Assembly (NCBI GenBank): GCA_021770785.1
Contig: JAETQH010000027.1
Span: forward strand, 1 to 56,438
Source of the DNA: Lachnospiraceae bacterium
Lineage (GTDB): Bacteria > Bacillota > Clostridia > Lachnospirales > Lachnospiraceae
Direction of reading: 5' to 3'
Length of the DNA stretch: 56,438 bases
A model generated the notes under the pieces. That model was not told where the DNA came from and did not search any database. It saw only the letters and a list, made by a program, of their open reading frames with translations. Position 1 is the stretch's first letter; each line of letters starts with the position of its first letter. Positions 1-8,918 of the stretch are shown here, one piece after another. The translations under genes were made by a program, and so were the position numbers.

Positions 1-56
1 AGCGGCCGCACATTTTCTTTCACATGTCAACTACTATTTGAAAAATAATTGAAAAA

Positions 57-80
57 AGCGAGCCAAAGACTCGCTAAAAT
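57..80 (-). terminator. Hairpin, possible leftward terminator
   Basis: A 6-bp perfect stem (AGCGAG at 57-62 with CTCGCT at 70-75) has a run of six A on its left side, which reads as a T run on the minus strand. It would suit the end of a leftward gene. No such gene is left next to it, so it is probably part of the surrounding debris. Confidence 0.3.
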
Positions 81-123
81 ATATTGATTTAGATGAGAGA
101 ACTTTTAACTCTCAAGCAGTATT

Positions 124-144
124 AAAAGTTAAGCCTTAACTTTT
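124..144. repeat. Perfect palindrome ahead of the tnpA remnant
   Basis: Nine-base arms (124-132 and 136-144) pair perfectly around a GCC loop. It lies just upstream of the ribosome binding site of the IS66 tnpA remnant and may be part of the original element's leader. There is no T run, so it is not an obvious terminator. Confidence 0.35.
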
Positions 145-169
145 GATACCATTATACGGAGGTAAGTCT

Positions 170-310
170 ATGAACTCAGCAACAACAGCAGTAGCTGTAC
201 AATACCGTTTAAAAGAGTGGGCAGAGCAGATCAGGGAATGCCAGAACCGGCCCGCAGGCATGAGTGTCGTTGATTGGTGTGCCAGCCACGGCATTACGAA
301 AGCGAACTAC
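170..310 (+). pseudogene. IS66-family tnpA, N-terminal fragment
   Basis: A good ribosome binding site (CGGAGG near 157-162) precedes ATG 170. The first ~47 residues (starting MNSATTAVAVQYRLKEW and running to GITKANY) match what I recall of the small accessory protein TnpA of IS66 elements from Lachnospiraceae. After GITKANY the IS66 sequence stops and the frame runs into an esterase-like piece. The rest of tnpA, tnpB and the transposase are absent here, so this is a dead remnant. Family recognition is from memory of the motif, not from a search. Confidence 0.65.
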
Positions 311-485
311 ACACAGACTGCCTGTGAAGATTTGGCAAGGGCAAATCAGCTTTATCTTTGAATACGCAGAGGAGTTAGAGGTGGATACGGACTGTTATTC
401 CCTGTGGGGTGGTTCCGCGGGGGCAAGGATGGCTGCTTATCTGGGTACTTATGGGACGATTCCTTTTGAAGGCGGAGACTGGCAT
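311..485 (+). pseudogene. Alpha/beta-hydrolase (esterase) internal fragment, frameshifted
   Basis: The frame continuing from tnpA reads ACEDLARA. A one-base shift near 338 then continues as ISFIFEYAEELEVDTD followed by YSLWGGSAGARMAAYLGTYG, which contains the G-x-S-x-G nucleophile elbow (GGSAG) of alpha/beta hydrolases. The start and end of the enzyme are missing and its homology seems to stop around 475-485. It looks like an esterase gene interrupted by the IS66 insertion, followed by deletion and a frameshift. The stretch from about 490 to 640 shows nothing recognisable. Confidence 0.5.
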
Positions 486-640
486 CCCGATAAAGCTGGC
501 TGGCGTACTGGCTCCCCCTGTCACTGTGGATAATAGCTCCACGTATGCCCGGATACGCCTTCGCCGCATTTTCCAGTGTCTGCGCACATAATACATGACA
601 TTGAGTAAAATCAATGGTTTATAGACTTAAAAAGCAGACA

Positions 641-674
641 CTAATTACAGTGCGTGTGAACGCGCTGTAATTAG
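641..674 (-). terminator. Terminator of the leftward AraC gene
   Basis: Fourteen-base arms (641-654 and 661-674) pair with a single G-U mismatch. On the minus strand the stem is followed by a T-rich stretch (complement of the AAAAA at 630-634). It sits directly downstream of the stop codon of the AraC-family gene ending at 675. Confidence 0.75.
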
Positions 675-1895
675 TTAAAGCTTTATATTCTGTTCCCGGT
701 ATTCGCTGGGTGATAATCCCGTTTCTTTTTGAAAGGAAGAAGAAAAATAGCTTCGGGAGCCAAATGAAAGTTCATCGCTGATTTCCTGAATACTCATTTG
801 GGTTCCTGAGAGAAGTAATTTTGCCTGTCGTATTTTTTCACGTTTAATATAATCTGATACGCTATACCCGGTCTCATTTTTGAATTTATGAGAGAAGTAG
901 TATTCTGTATAGCCCACCTGTCTGGCTAATTGTGTGATAGAAAGCTTTTCTTTGATATGTATTGCGATGTAATCGCATGCGCTTTTTATCTGTCCGGAGA
1001 TATCATTCTTTTCTTTTTCTTGTTGTACCCGCTGTACGTAGTCTTCCAAAAGAGTACTGCATGTGGTAGATGTTTCGGCAATGTTTTTGCTGTCTTCAAT
1101 CATCTGCATATAATAGTCATTGAGGGTATAAGCGACGGAGGGGCTTACACCACCTTCGATGGCGGCTCTCGAACAGAGTGTAAGGAGGACGATGGAGGTT
1201 GACTTTGCCTTGCGCAGGGAGTCGCCTGTATCAAAACGCGGTCCGTCACTTAAACTGTAAGAGCGTGCAAGGGCATCCAGATAGTTGGGATTTCCTTCCC
1301 GCAGCATATTCATGAATTCCTGTTCTGCCATCCATACGCCCCGGTGCTCCTCTGTAATCAGATTGATTTCAGAAGAAGAAGGATTTTGAGATGCCTTTTC
1401 CGTAAATTGAATATCATTGGTAGTAATCCGCCTGCCAGTAACGCAGTAATGCAGCATAACGGCATACTGAAAAAGCTGATTAGTAGGGATGATTGGAATA
1501 TGTTCAAATAGGCGAAAAACCTTTGTACGGATATTGATGGAAAGGTTATGTTTATCCAGCTCCTTTTTAATCATCTGATAAGAGTTTCTTCCGGAATAAG
1601 CGGGTCCCAGTGCATGGATTCCGCACAAGGAATCCTCATGGTATTCAAATGCCACGATCCAGATCATCCCAAGATGATCGTCAATAAATAAGGGTTCCCG
1701 CTTCTGGTTTTCCACATGTTTTCTGATTGGCTCTTCCAGACTTAGGATGATTAGGGTTTTGTCGTCATTTGCGGATACATCTTCTAAAATATCTGAATGT
1801 ACAAAGACAAAATCCGGGGAAAAGCTATGCAGAGGAAGGTTATGATTACACTGAATTAACTGCTGAAAAAAAATTAGTTTTTCCTGAATATTCAT
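675..1895 (-). CDS. AraC-family transcriptional regulator
   Basis: 406 residues. The last ~100 residues form a standard AraC/XylS double helix-turn-helix DNA-binding domain: first helix pair around LSITQLARQVGYTEYYFSHKF, second around MSIQEISDELSFGSRSYFSSSF, ending with the usual GLSPSEYR. The N-terminal ~290 residues are a poorly conserved sensor region. Its middle part (a stretch like TLCSRAAIEGGVSPSVAYTLND) matches the corresponding part of the regulator at 16,707, so the two are paralogues of the same architecture. The start ATG at 1893-1895 is preceded by AGGAG about 5-6 bases away. The small gene upstream (1943-2173) runs the same way. The ligand is unknown; a sugar is the usual inducer in this family, and the island nearby makes that plausible. 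Confidence 0.85.
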   Translation of the reverse strand: MNIQEKLIFFQQLIQCNHNLPLHSFSPDFVFVHSDILEDVSANDDKTLIILSLEEPIRKHVENQKREPLFIDDHLGMIWIVAFEYHEDSLCGIHALGPAYSGRNSYQMIKKELDKHNLSINIRTKVFRLFEHIPIIPTNQLFQYAVMLHYCVTGRRITTNDIQFTEKASQNPSSSEINLITEEHRGVWMAEQEFMNMLREGNPNYLDALARSYSLSDGPRFDTGDSLRKAKSTSIVLLTLCSRAAIEGGVSPSVAYTLNDYYMQMIEDSKNIAETSTTCSTLLEDYVQRVQQEKEKNDISGQIKSACDYIAIHIKEKLSITQLARQVGYTEYYFSHKFKNETGYSVSDYIKREKIRQAKLLLSGTQMSIQEISDELSFGSRSYFSSSFQKETGLSPSEYREQNIKL

Positions 1896-1942
1896 ATTGC
1901 TCCTATCTGCACATACTTGATGTGCGTCTTAAATTTACAAAA

Positions 1943-2173
1943 TCAGTCGCATAAAAAGTTTTCCAATAATTTTATGTCTTCGTCCTGTTCAAACCGGATT
2001 GTGCCGCTTTGAAGCAGTTCCGGATTAGATGCTATCGTGAAGAAGATATATTGGCTTAACGTTGACTTTAGGGCAATGCGGTCGCCTTCTGAGGTTTCAA
2101 ATAATACGTCGGCACTGCATTTCTGAACTTGTTTTAGGAAATTTAATATGTTTATATTCGGGTTTATATGCAT
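1943..2173 (-). CDS. Small conserved protein of unknown function
   Basis: 76 residues, no signal peptide or membrane segment. The start is supported by a strong AAGGAGG seven bases before the ATG at 2171-2173. The sequence alternates short hydrophobic strands and charged residues (NINILNFLKQVQK, then SADVLFETSEGDRIALKS) and ends at a Cys-Asp. I have seen similar short proteins in Lachnospiraceae, sometimes misnamed polya polymerase, but know no function. It lies 47 bp upstream of the AraC gene and may be co-transcribed with it. Confidence 0.6.
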   Translation of the reverse strand: MHINPNINILNFLKQVQKCSADVLFETSEGDRIALKSTLSQYIFFTIASNPELLQSGTIRFEQDEDIKLLENFLCD

Positions 2174-2326
2174 AAATAGTCCTCCTTATTTTGCCATATT
2201 ATTAGTATACAGGAAAAACAGAAGAAGTGTTTAAAAAATTAATTATTATGTTAAAAAATTTCTGTAATGAATTAGAAGACATGTTTTTTTCCAAAAAAAT
2301 TAAAAGAAAACATGAATTCAAAAACA

Positions 2327-2354
2327 TTGACATTTAGAAATTAAGATAGAATAG
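2327..2354 (+). promoter_or_regulatory. Possible sigma-A promoter for the MATE gene
   Basis: A perfect TTGACA at 2327-2332 is followed 16 bases later by GAATAG (2349-2354), a poor -10 match. The position, about 80 bases before the ATG, is suitable. Confidence 0.3.
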
Positions 2355-2431
2355 TCATAAAAAACTGAGAGATCCGGAACGAGAAATCTATTTGTCGAAA
2401 GAAATTGGGAAAAGTAAGGAGGCTGAACAAA

Positions 2432-3787
2432 ATGCAATATGAAAAATTATTTCGGACACAGTCAGTATGGAAATCTATTTTTTCACTGGCGGTTCCTTCA
2501 GTAATTATTATTTTGGTTATGATTCTCTACAATATGACAGATATGTTTTTTGTGGGTCAGTTAGGAGATACAAGACAGGTAGCGGCGGTTTCCGTGGTGG
2601 GTCCGCTTTTTTCGTTGTCAGCAGCAGTGGCGACTATGTTAGGCAGCGGCGGCAGTGCGCTGATTGCAAAGGCATTGGGTAGTAACCATATGCAGGAAGC
2701 AAAAGCTTATGCCAGTCTTTGTTTCTGGGGAGCCATAGGATTTGGGATTGTAATTGGCGCGGTATTGCTGTCAGCAGGAAAGGCTATTCTGCCCGTACTT
2801 GGTGCAACGGAGGAGATTTTACCGTATGCGGGAATCTACTTGTACGTTTGCGCTTTGGGTGTGCCCTTTATGCTTGCTTCCACAACGCTCGGAACCATTA
2901 TACGGGCAGAAGGGGCAGTCAAGGAAGGAATGGTTGGGAATATGGCAGCCACTTTTGTAAATATTCTTCTGGATCCGTTATTCATTTTAGTTTTTGGAAT
3001 GGGAGTTGCAGGCGCGGCAGCAGCAACAGTAATCGGAAATCTCGTGGGAACATTGTATTATGTTTATTTTATGAGAAAAAAGGCGGTTGTACTGAATATG
3101 AGTATTCGCTTGGTGGCGAAAAACCGAAAAAAATTGTTTTCCGTTATTTTGCTGGGAATGCCCAATGCACTCAGCAGTATATTGTCCGGATTTGCCTCTA
3201 CATTTTCCAACAGGCTGCTTAGAGGTTACGGGACAGGTGCAATTGCAGCCATGGCGGCAGCAGGAAAGACTACGATGCTGATCGGGATGATACAAATGGG
3301 TATCTGTATGGGAATCCAGCCATTGCTGGCATACAATTACGGAGCGAAAGATATTGCCCGTTTAAAGGAAATCATACAAAAAGTCTCAATCCTTACACTT
3401 GGCGTCGGGGCGGTGACGGGAGGATTTTGTTATTTTTGCCGAAGCCAGATTATCGGTATGTTTATCAAAGAAAGTTCAGTTGCCGTTATGGGCGAGGAAA
3501 TGGTATTGTTTCTGGTAATAGCCAGCCCTGTTATCGGGCTGTACTATCTGAGTACTAATTTTGTACAGGCTTCCGGATGTGCGGTTCCGGCAACTGTGAT
3601 GTCAGTACTCCGGCAGGGAATTCTTCTGATTCCGTTTTTGTACCTGTTTCACGGGTTGATGGGATTGTCCGGTATTGCTGCGGCACATACGGCAGCAGAT
3701 ATACTGTCTGTGGCAGTCAGCATGCTGCTTTTGTTTTGTCAATATCGTATGTTGGTTAAAAAGGTGGAAGAGCAAAGCGGAGATTAA
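2432..3787 (+). CDS. MATE-family multidrug/Na+ antiporter
   Basis: 451 residues from ATG 2432, chosen because AAGGAGG (2416-2422) lies nine bases ahead. An in-frame upstream start at 2405 would place the ribosome binding site inside the gene. The protein is almost wholly hydrophobic with about twelve membrane segments in two related halves. It carries typical MATE features: an early NMTDMFFVGQLGD segment, then a small-residue loop (GSGGSALIAKALG), and in the second half QPLLAYNYGAKD. Such proteins export cationic drugs or metabolites using a Na+ or H+ gradient. It converges with the next gene so closely that their stop codons overlap in TTAA (3784-3787). Confidence 0.9.
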   Translation: MQYEKLFRTQSVWKSIFSLAVPSVIIILVMILYNMTDMFFVGQLGDTRQVAAVSVVGPLFSLSAAVATMLGSGGSALIAKALGSNHMQEAKAYASLCFWGAIGFGIVIGAVLLSAGKAILPVLGATEEILPYAGIYLYVCALGVPFMLASTTLGTIIRAEGAVKEGMVGNMAATFVNILLDPLFILVFGMGVAGAAAATVIGNLVGTLYYVYFMRKKAVVLNMSIRLVAKNRKKLFSVILLGMPNALSSILSGFASTFSNRLLRGYGTGAIAAMAAAGKTTMLIGMIQMGICMGIQPLLAYNYGAKDIARLKEIIQKVSILTLGVGAVTGGFCYFCRSQIIGMFIKESSVAVMGEEMVLFLVIASPVIGLYYLSTNFVQASGCAVPATVMSVLRQGILLIPFLYLFHGLMGLSGIAAAHTAADILSVAVSMLLLFCQYRMLVKKVEEQSGD

Positions 3788-4851
3788 TGCATGGTCTTAC
3801 GGTAAGTCTTTGGGGTCATATGATAATATTCCTCAAAGGCTTTATAAAATTGGGTATAGTTACAAAAGCCAAGCAGTTCTGCGATTTCATTAATATTCAT
3901 TTTGGAGGAAAGCAGTAACTGCGCGGCTCTTGTCATACAGAGGGAGGAACTATATTCGTAAATTCCAAGGCCCGTATACTTGCGTATTATTTTGTAAAGA
4001 TAGTCTCCAGAATAGTTGAAATTCTCCTCAAGCTGTCGGCGGGAAACTTTTCTGCCTGTTTTTTTCATAAATTGTGAGAGCTGTTCAAACAGTATTCTTT
4101 CTGATTCGGTTCCGGGTTTGACGGGTGTGTTTTGATAGTTATTTTGGTCAAACAGATGCCAGAACAATTCCATACAAAGGGCGCGGAGCCGGAAAGAGGA
4201 GCCAAAGACGGGTTCCTGTATTTCATGAAACATTTTTTCAAATATGGAATGGATATATTGTTTCACCCACGAAGCGTCTCTAAGGGGAATGAAATCAATA
4301 TACTCTTTCTGTTCAGGGTTTTCCTGATGCAGAGTCTGGAGAAAGAAATTCTTCATCAGTTCATTGCAGGGGGCATCTTCCGGCGGGAAATATTGTTCCG
4401 CAGTAAACAGGTTTCTGGCAAAATTTTTGGATAACTGCAGAAACAGTATTCTTGATGCGTTATGATATTCTTCGATATGCTGTGTGTTTGTATTAATTAG
4501 GCAGCAGCTTCCGGCGGGATAAACATGCCGTTCATATTCAATGTTTTGATATACGGTGCCCTCGATAACAAACATCAATTCAAAGAAGTCATGCTGATGA
4601 AGTTTTCCGTTATCTATATAAGGTGCAATTTCTGCATTGCTGAAGGAAGTATAGAGGGAAGAACTGGGTGATGACTGCATGATAATCAAACGGGCATTCG
4701 GATTATCAGGAAGGCTTGTGCATAAGAAAAGTTCAAAGGGAACTTCTGTCCGGTAATTAAAGGGCAGCACGAACCCGGATGGTTCTAGGATATTTTTATA
4801 GTCTCCCACAATATTCCATTTTCCTGTAGTACCTGTACTGAAGTGATACAT
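3784..4851 (-). CDS. AraC-family transcriptional regulator with cupin sensor
   Basis: 355 residues. The N-terminal half resembles an AraC-type cupin ligand-binding domain (segment YIDNGKLHQHDFFELMFVIEG). The C-terminal ~100 residues form the double helix-turn-helix (RRQLEENFNYSGDYLYKIIRK, then MNINEIAELLGFCNYTQFYKAF, ending MTPKTYR). The start at 4851 has AAGGAG six bases upstream. It is transcribed away from the GH2 gene at 4992 across a 140-bp gap, the usual arrangement for a local activator, so it probably controls the start of the glycan island. The inducer is unknown. Confidence 0.88.
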   Translation of the reverse strand: MYHFSTGTTGKWNIVGDYKNILEPSGFVLPFNYRTEVPFELFLCTSLPDNPNARLIIMQSSPSSSLYTSFSNAEIAPYIDNGKLHQHDFFELMFVIEGTVYQNIEYERHVYPAGSCCLINTNTQHIEEYHNASRILFLQLSKNFARNLFTAEQYFPPEDAPCNELMKNFFLQTLHQENPEQKEYIDFIPLRDASWVKQYIHSIFEKMFHEIQEPVFGSSFRLRALCMELFWHLFDQNNYQNTPVKPGTESERILFEQLSQFMKKTGRKVSRRQLEENFNYSGDYLYKIIRKYTGLGIYEYSSSLCMTRAAQLLLSSKMNINEIAELLGFCNYTQFYKAFEEYYHMTPKTYRKTMH

Positions 4852-4991
4852 GTTAAGCTCCTTTAATTGAATATGATATAAAAATAGGAAAAGTTCTTTT
4901 AAATGCTATATAAAACGATAACTATATCATTTACAATTATATTACGGCTTGTTATCTGTGTAAAGAATATAAAATGGGAGGAAGAGAAGGT

Positions 4992-7409
4992 ATGGTCAAA
5001 TCAGATTTTAATTTAGGATGGATATTTTACAAGGAAGGGCATGAAAAGGATAAAAAAGAAGTAGCGCTTCCCCATGATGCCATGATTTATGAGCAGAGAA
5101 GCAGAGAAGCAGTTACGGCAGGGGCATGTGGATACTTTCCGGGTGGAACATATGTCTATGAGAAGTCTTTTGAAGCTCCGGTTGAATGGAAAGGCAAAAA
5201 GATAATATTGGAATTCGAGGGAATCTATCAGAAGGCGCAGGTATATCTGAATGGACAGCTTACAGGCACAAATATATACGGGTATTCTAATTTCTATGTG
5301 CCGTTAGAGAATGGCCTTGTATATGGAGAGAGCAATCAGCTTAAAGTGGTTGCTGATAATTCAAAATGCCCGAACAGCAGATGGTATTCCGGCAGTGGAA
5401 TCTATCGTAAAGTGAACTTTTATGTGGGAGAGGAATGTTATATTCATCCGGAAGGAGTAAAAATCACAACACCGGAAATTGACAGGATACAAATTGAGGC
5501 TGACGTTACGGGCGGGGAACAGCTGAGAGCATTAATATTTGACAAGGGCAGGAAAATTGCTGAAGGTCTGACAGAGATCAAGGAAGCATTGGCAAAGTTG
5601 TCACTGGACATACCGAAGGCGCAGCTTTGGGACGCGGAGAATCCTTACTTATATGAATATCAGTTAGAATTGATTAACGATGGAAAAGCAGTTGATTGTG
5701 TAAAAGGATTTCTGGGAATCCGGACATTGTCGTGGGATACAAAAGGCTTTCGGGTAAACGGGAAAGAAGTGCTTCTTAGGGGAGCATGTATTCACCATGA
5801 TAATGGTATCCTTGGAGGATGTTCTTTTCAAGAAGCAGAAGAGCGTAGAATACGTATTTTGAAGGAGGCAGGTTTTAATGCTATCCGGTGTTCCCACAAT
5901 CCTGCATCAAAGGATTTGCTGTTGGCATGCGACAAACTTGGCATGTATGTCATGGACGAATTTGCAGATCAGTGGTTGATACATAAAAATCCCTATGATT
6001 ATGCCGACGCTGATTTTAGAAAGAACTGGCAGCAGGATTTAAGGGCGATGGTGCTTAAAAATCATAACCATCCAAGCGTGATCATGAATTCGATTGGTAA
6101 TGAAATTTCAGAGCTTGCGTTGCCGGAAGGTCAGGAGTACTGTCGGAAAATGGCCGAGTTTGCAAGAAGTATTGACCCGTCAAGACCGGTAACTCTGGGA
6201 GTTAATCTTATGCTTTGCAGTATGACAGCAAAAGGAGGCGGTATTTACGGTGACAAGAAAGATAAAAAGGGGAAGAAGAAAGAAAACCAGAATGGAAGCC
6301 AGACGATGGACAATGCTCCTACCAGTACTTTTTTCAATATGTTGATGAATATGGCCGGCGGAATGATTGAAAAAATGGCAGCCAAACCGGCGGCGGATAA
6401 AGCATCAGAGGAAGCGTTCGCAAGCCTTGATATCGGAGGATACAATTATGCGGCTTCCCGCTATGAGATAGACAAAGATCTGCATCCCGACCGTGTGATT
6501 GTCGGTTCGGAGACACTTCCTAAAAATCTATACAAAAACTGGCAGCTTGTGAAAAAGCTTCCTTATGTAGTAGGAGATTTCATGTGGACGGGGTGGGATT
6601 ATCTTGGCGAGGCTGGTATCGGGACAGTCCGATACAAAAGCTTTAAAAAACCGGGAAATGATGCGCCGATTATTTCCGGCGGCTGCGGTGTTATTGATAT
6701 CTGTGGGAAAATCCGTCCTGAGGTGCAGTGGAACAAACTTATATGGGGATTAACGAATACGCCCGGAATTGGTGTGGAGCCATTGACACATGCCGGGGAT
6801 CTGGGTTCTGTGTCTATGTGGCGTGATACGGATGCCGTGGGAAGCTGGTCATGGAGCGGCTGTGAAGGAAGGAAAACCAAGGTAACAGTTTATTCAAACG
6901 GAGCAGAGGCAGAACTGCTTGTCAATGGAAAATCTTGCGGAAGAAAAACAGTAAAAGAATGCAAGACAGTCTTTAAAAATGTGCGTTATGAAGAAGGCAC
7001 GATTACAGCGGTTTCTTATGATGCACAGGGAAAGGAAATTTCCCGAAGCTCATTAAAGACAGCGAAAGGTAAAACTGTTTTGGCTGTTAATGCAGAGAAG
7101 ACGGAACTGACGGCAGACGGACAGGACTTGTGTTATTTGAACATTGATCTTATAGGTGAAGATGGAATCACGAAATCATCAGAGGATATTCCTATATCGA
7201 TAGAGGTAAGCGGTGCGGGCACGCTACAGGCGTTTGGTTCTGCCAGACCGAATATGGGAGAAGATTTCCATAGCAGGCAGCATACAACTTACTATGGGAA
7301 AGCACAGGCGGTAATCCGTGCAGGTGAAAAGTCAGGAAACATATTAGTAAAAGTAAGTGGAGAGGGACTTGGTACAAAAGAAGTGTCTATTCATGTGAAA
7401 GAAAAGTAA
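4992..7409 (+). CDS. Glycoside hydrolase family 2 (beta-galactosidase/glucuronidase type)
   Basis: 805 residues from ATG 4992, preceded by GGGAGGAAG (4978-4986). The in-frame ATG at 4974 would precede this site. Order of parts: jelly-roll sugar-binding domain (~1-150), immunoglobulin-like domain (~150-250), TIM barrel (~250-560), then GH2 C-terminal Ig-like domains. The acid/base is Glu371 in NSIGNEIS and the nucleophile Glu507 in VGSETLP. There is no signal peptide, so it acts in the cytoplasm on imported beta-linked sugars; the exact sugar cannot be read from sequence. Odd feature: within the barrel, residues ~415-476 are an insertion with a lysine-rich tract followed by a methionine-rich helix (FFNMLMNMAGGMIEKM). 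It leads an apparent run of GH2, GH43 and two esterases. Confidence 0.88.
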   Translation: MVKSDFNLGWIFYKEGHEKDKKEVALPHDAMIYEQRSREAVTAGACGYFPGGTYVYEKSFEAPVEWKGKKIILEFEGIYQKAQVYLNGQLTGTNIYGYSNFYVPLENGLVYGESNQLKVVADNSKCPNSRWYSGSGIYRKVNFYVGEECYIHPEGVKITTPEIDRIQIEADVTGGEQLRALIFDKGRKIAEGLTEIKEALAKLSLDIPKAQLWDAENPYLYEYQLELINDGKAVDCVKGFLGIRTLSWDTKGFRVNGKEVLLRGACIHHDNGILGGCSFQEAEERRIRILKEAGFNAIRCSHNPASKDLLLACDKLGMYVMDEFADQWLIHKNPYDYADADFRKNWQQDLRAMVLKNHNHPSVIMNSIGNEISELALPEGQEYCRKMAEFARSIDPSRPVTLGVNLMLCSMTAKGGGIYGDKKDKKGKKKENQNGSQTMDNAPTSTFFNMLMNMAGGMIEKMAAKPAADKASEEAFASLDIGGYNYAASRYEIDKDLHPDRVIVGSETLPKNLYKNWQLVKKLPYVVGDFMWTGWDYLGEAGIGTVRYKSFKKPGNDAPIISGGCGVIDICGKIRPEVQWNKLIWGLTNTPGIGVEPLTHAGDLGSVSMWRDTDAVGSWSWSGCEGRKTKVTVYSNGAEAELLVNGKSCGRKTVKECKTVFKNVRYEEGTITAVSYDAQGKEISRSSLKTAKGKTVLAVNAEKTELTADGQDLCYLNIDLIGEDGITKSSEDIPISIEVSGAGTLQAFGSARPNMGEDFHSRQHTTYYGKAQAVIRAGEKSGNILVKVSGEGLGTKEVSIHVKEK

Positions 7410-7432
7410 GTTTTAGAAGGAGGATGATGAGG

Positions 7433-8905
7433 ATGAAACGTCAAGCATATAATCCCTATCTGCCGGCATGGGAATATATTCCGGATGGGGAGCCCAGAGT
7501 ATTTGGGGACAGGTTGTATATTTTTGGAAGTCATGACCGGTTTGGTGCCGAAGGGTATTGTGAAAACGACTATGTGGCATGGTCTGCACCAGTGGAGGAT
7601 CTGTCAGATTGGAGATATGAAGGAGTGATTTTCAGGAAAGACCAGACACCGTGGAACACACGTAATCAGGTATATTATGCTCCGGATTGTGTGCAGGGAC
7701 CGGATGGGCGGTATTATCTCTATTACTTTGTAGTGAATTCCAGCATTATTTCGGTGGCAGTTTGTGATAAACCGGCAGGGAAATATGAGTATCTGGGAGA
7801 TGTGAGCCTGCCGGACGGGCATGCTTACGGAACCAAACCTGAAGAATGGTTTACCTTTGATCCTGCAGTTCTGGTGGATGATGACGGAAGAATATGGCTT
7901 TATACAGGCAGCAGCCAGCCGGAGAACGGACAATACGGACATGAGATTAAAGGCTGCTTCGTGATGGAATTAGCTGCAGATATGCTTACGGTGATAAGTA
8001 AGCCCCAAATTCTCCTTCCTGCAAAATGGGTATATACAGAACCGAATTTTTTTGAGGGGGCATCCATACGGCATATTGGGGAATGGTATTATCTTGTTTA
8101 TCCGGCAACAAACATGACGGGGCTGAACTACGCCATGAGCCGTTTCCCGGACAGAGATTTTGTTCATAAGGGGGCAATCCATTGTTCCAGTAATATTGGT
8201 TATCAGGGACGCAGTCTTATGCAGGCTTCTTATCCAATGGGAAACAGTCATGGAGGTCTGGTATGCATAAAAGGACAATGGTATATTTTTGATCATCGTG
8301 TGACAAATGGAAGTCCTTTTTCTAGACAGGGTGTGGCTGAGAAGATCACCATTCATCCGGACGGAACCATTGATATGGTAGAATCCACAAGCTGCGGTCT
8401 TAATGACGGTCCGTTGAAAGGAAGTGGGACTTATCCGGCATATATCGCCTGTGTACTGATAGGGAAGCCAGCTGGAGAAATGTTTAACCCAATGGCGATG
8501 ACAGGTCCGTGTGTGACACAGGATGGGCCGGATTATGATCCGCCGGAGCCGGGAGTGGCGGAGATTAACGGGGAGACAGCAAAGGATGCGCCGGTTTCCT
8601 ATATTACAGGGCTTGAGGATGGCAGTCAGGCAGGTTACAAATATTTTGATATGACCAATACCAGACATCTTTCGGTGGTAACCCGCGGTGCCGGAGGGAA
8701 GCTTGAGATCTTAAACGGAGAATCCGGAGAAGCTGTTGCAGAAATACTGCTTTCGCAAAGCGATGACTGGGCGGTATCGGAAACGGATTTTATGCCTGAA
8801 CGGATTGTTGCAGAGAGGACAGATATTGCAGTTTCGCGTTGTCCACTGTTCCTTCGCTATCGAGGAGAGGGCAGTATTGATATTTTGGAATTTACATTAT
8901 CATAG
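7433..8905 (+). CDS. Glycoside hydrolase family 43 (arabinofuranosidase/xylosidase type)
   Basis: 490 residues. Three in-frame ATGs lie at 7424, 7427 and 7433; the last is best spaced from GAAGGAGG (7416-7423). The five-bladed beta-propeller catalytic residues are present: general base Asp18 in YIPDGEP, Asp143 in FDPAVLV, and general acid Glu208 in NFFEGASIR. The last ~120 residues form a beta-rich domain that may be a carbohydrate-binding sandwich. There is no signal peptide. GH43 enzymes usually remove arabinose or xylose. It follows the GH2 gene by 23 bp and precedes the esterase gene by 13 bp, so the genes are very likely one operon. Confidence 0.88.
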   Translation: MKRQAYNPYLPAWEYIPDGEPRVFGDRLYIFGSHDRFGAEGYCENDYVAWSAPVEDLSDWRYEGVIFRKDQTPWNTRNQVYYAPDCVQGPDGRYYLYYFVVNSSIISVAVCDKPAGKYEYLGDVSLPDGHAYGTKPEEWFTFDPAVLVDDDGRIWLYTGSSQPENGQYGHEIKGCFVMELAADMLTVISKPQILLPAKWVYTEPNFFEGASIRHIGEWYYLVYPATNMTGLNYAMSRFPDRDFVHKGAIHCSSNIGYQGRSLMQASYPMGNSHGGLVCIKGQWYIFDHRVTNGSPFSRQGVAEKITIHPDGTIDMVESTSCGLNDGPLKGSGTYPAYIACVLIGKPAGEMFNPMAMTGPCVTQDGPDYDPPEPGVAEINGETAKDAPVSYITGLEDGSQAGYKYFDMTNTRHLSVVTRGAGGKLEILNGESGEAVAEILLSQSDDWAVSETDFMPERIVAERTDIAVSRCPLFLRYRGEGSIDILEFTLS

Positions 8906-8918
8906 GAGGATCAAGAAC

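Noticed and set aside
490..640. Opposite-strand frame at the left edge resembling a short basic protein
   Set aside because: No ribosome binding site or recognisable family; lies in debris between remnants.
7970..8668. 232-codon open frame on the minus strand inside the GH43 gene
   Set aside because: Overlaps a complete GH43 whose catalytic residues are in place; no motif in the opposite frame.
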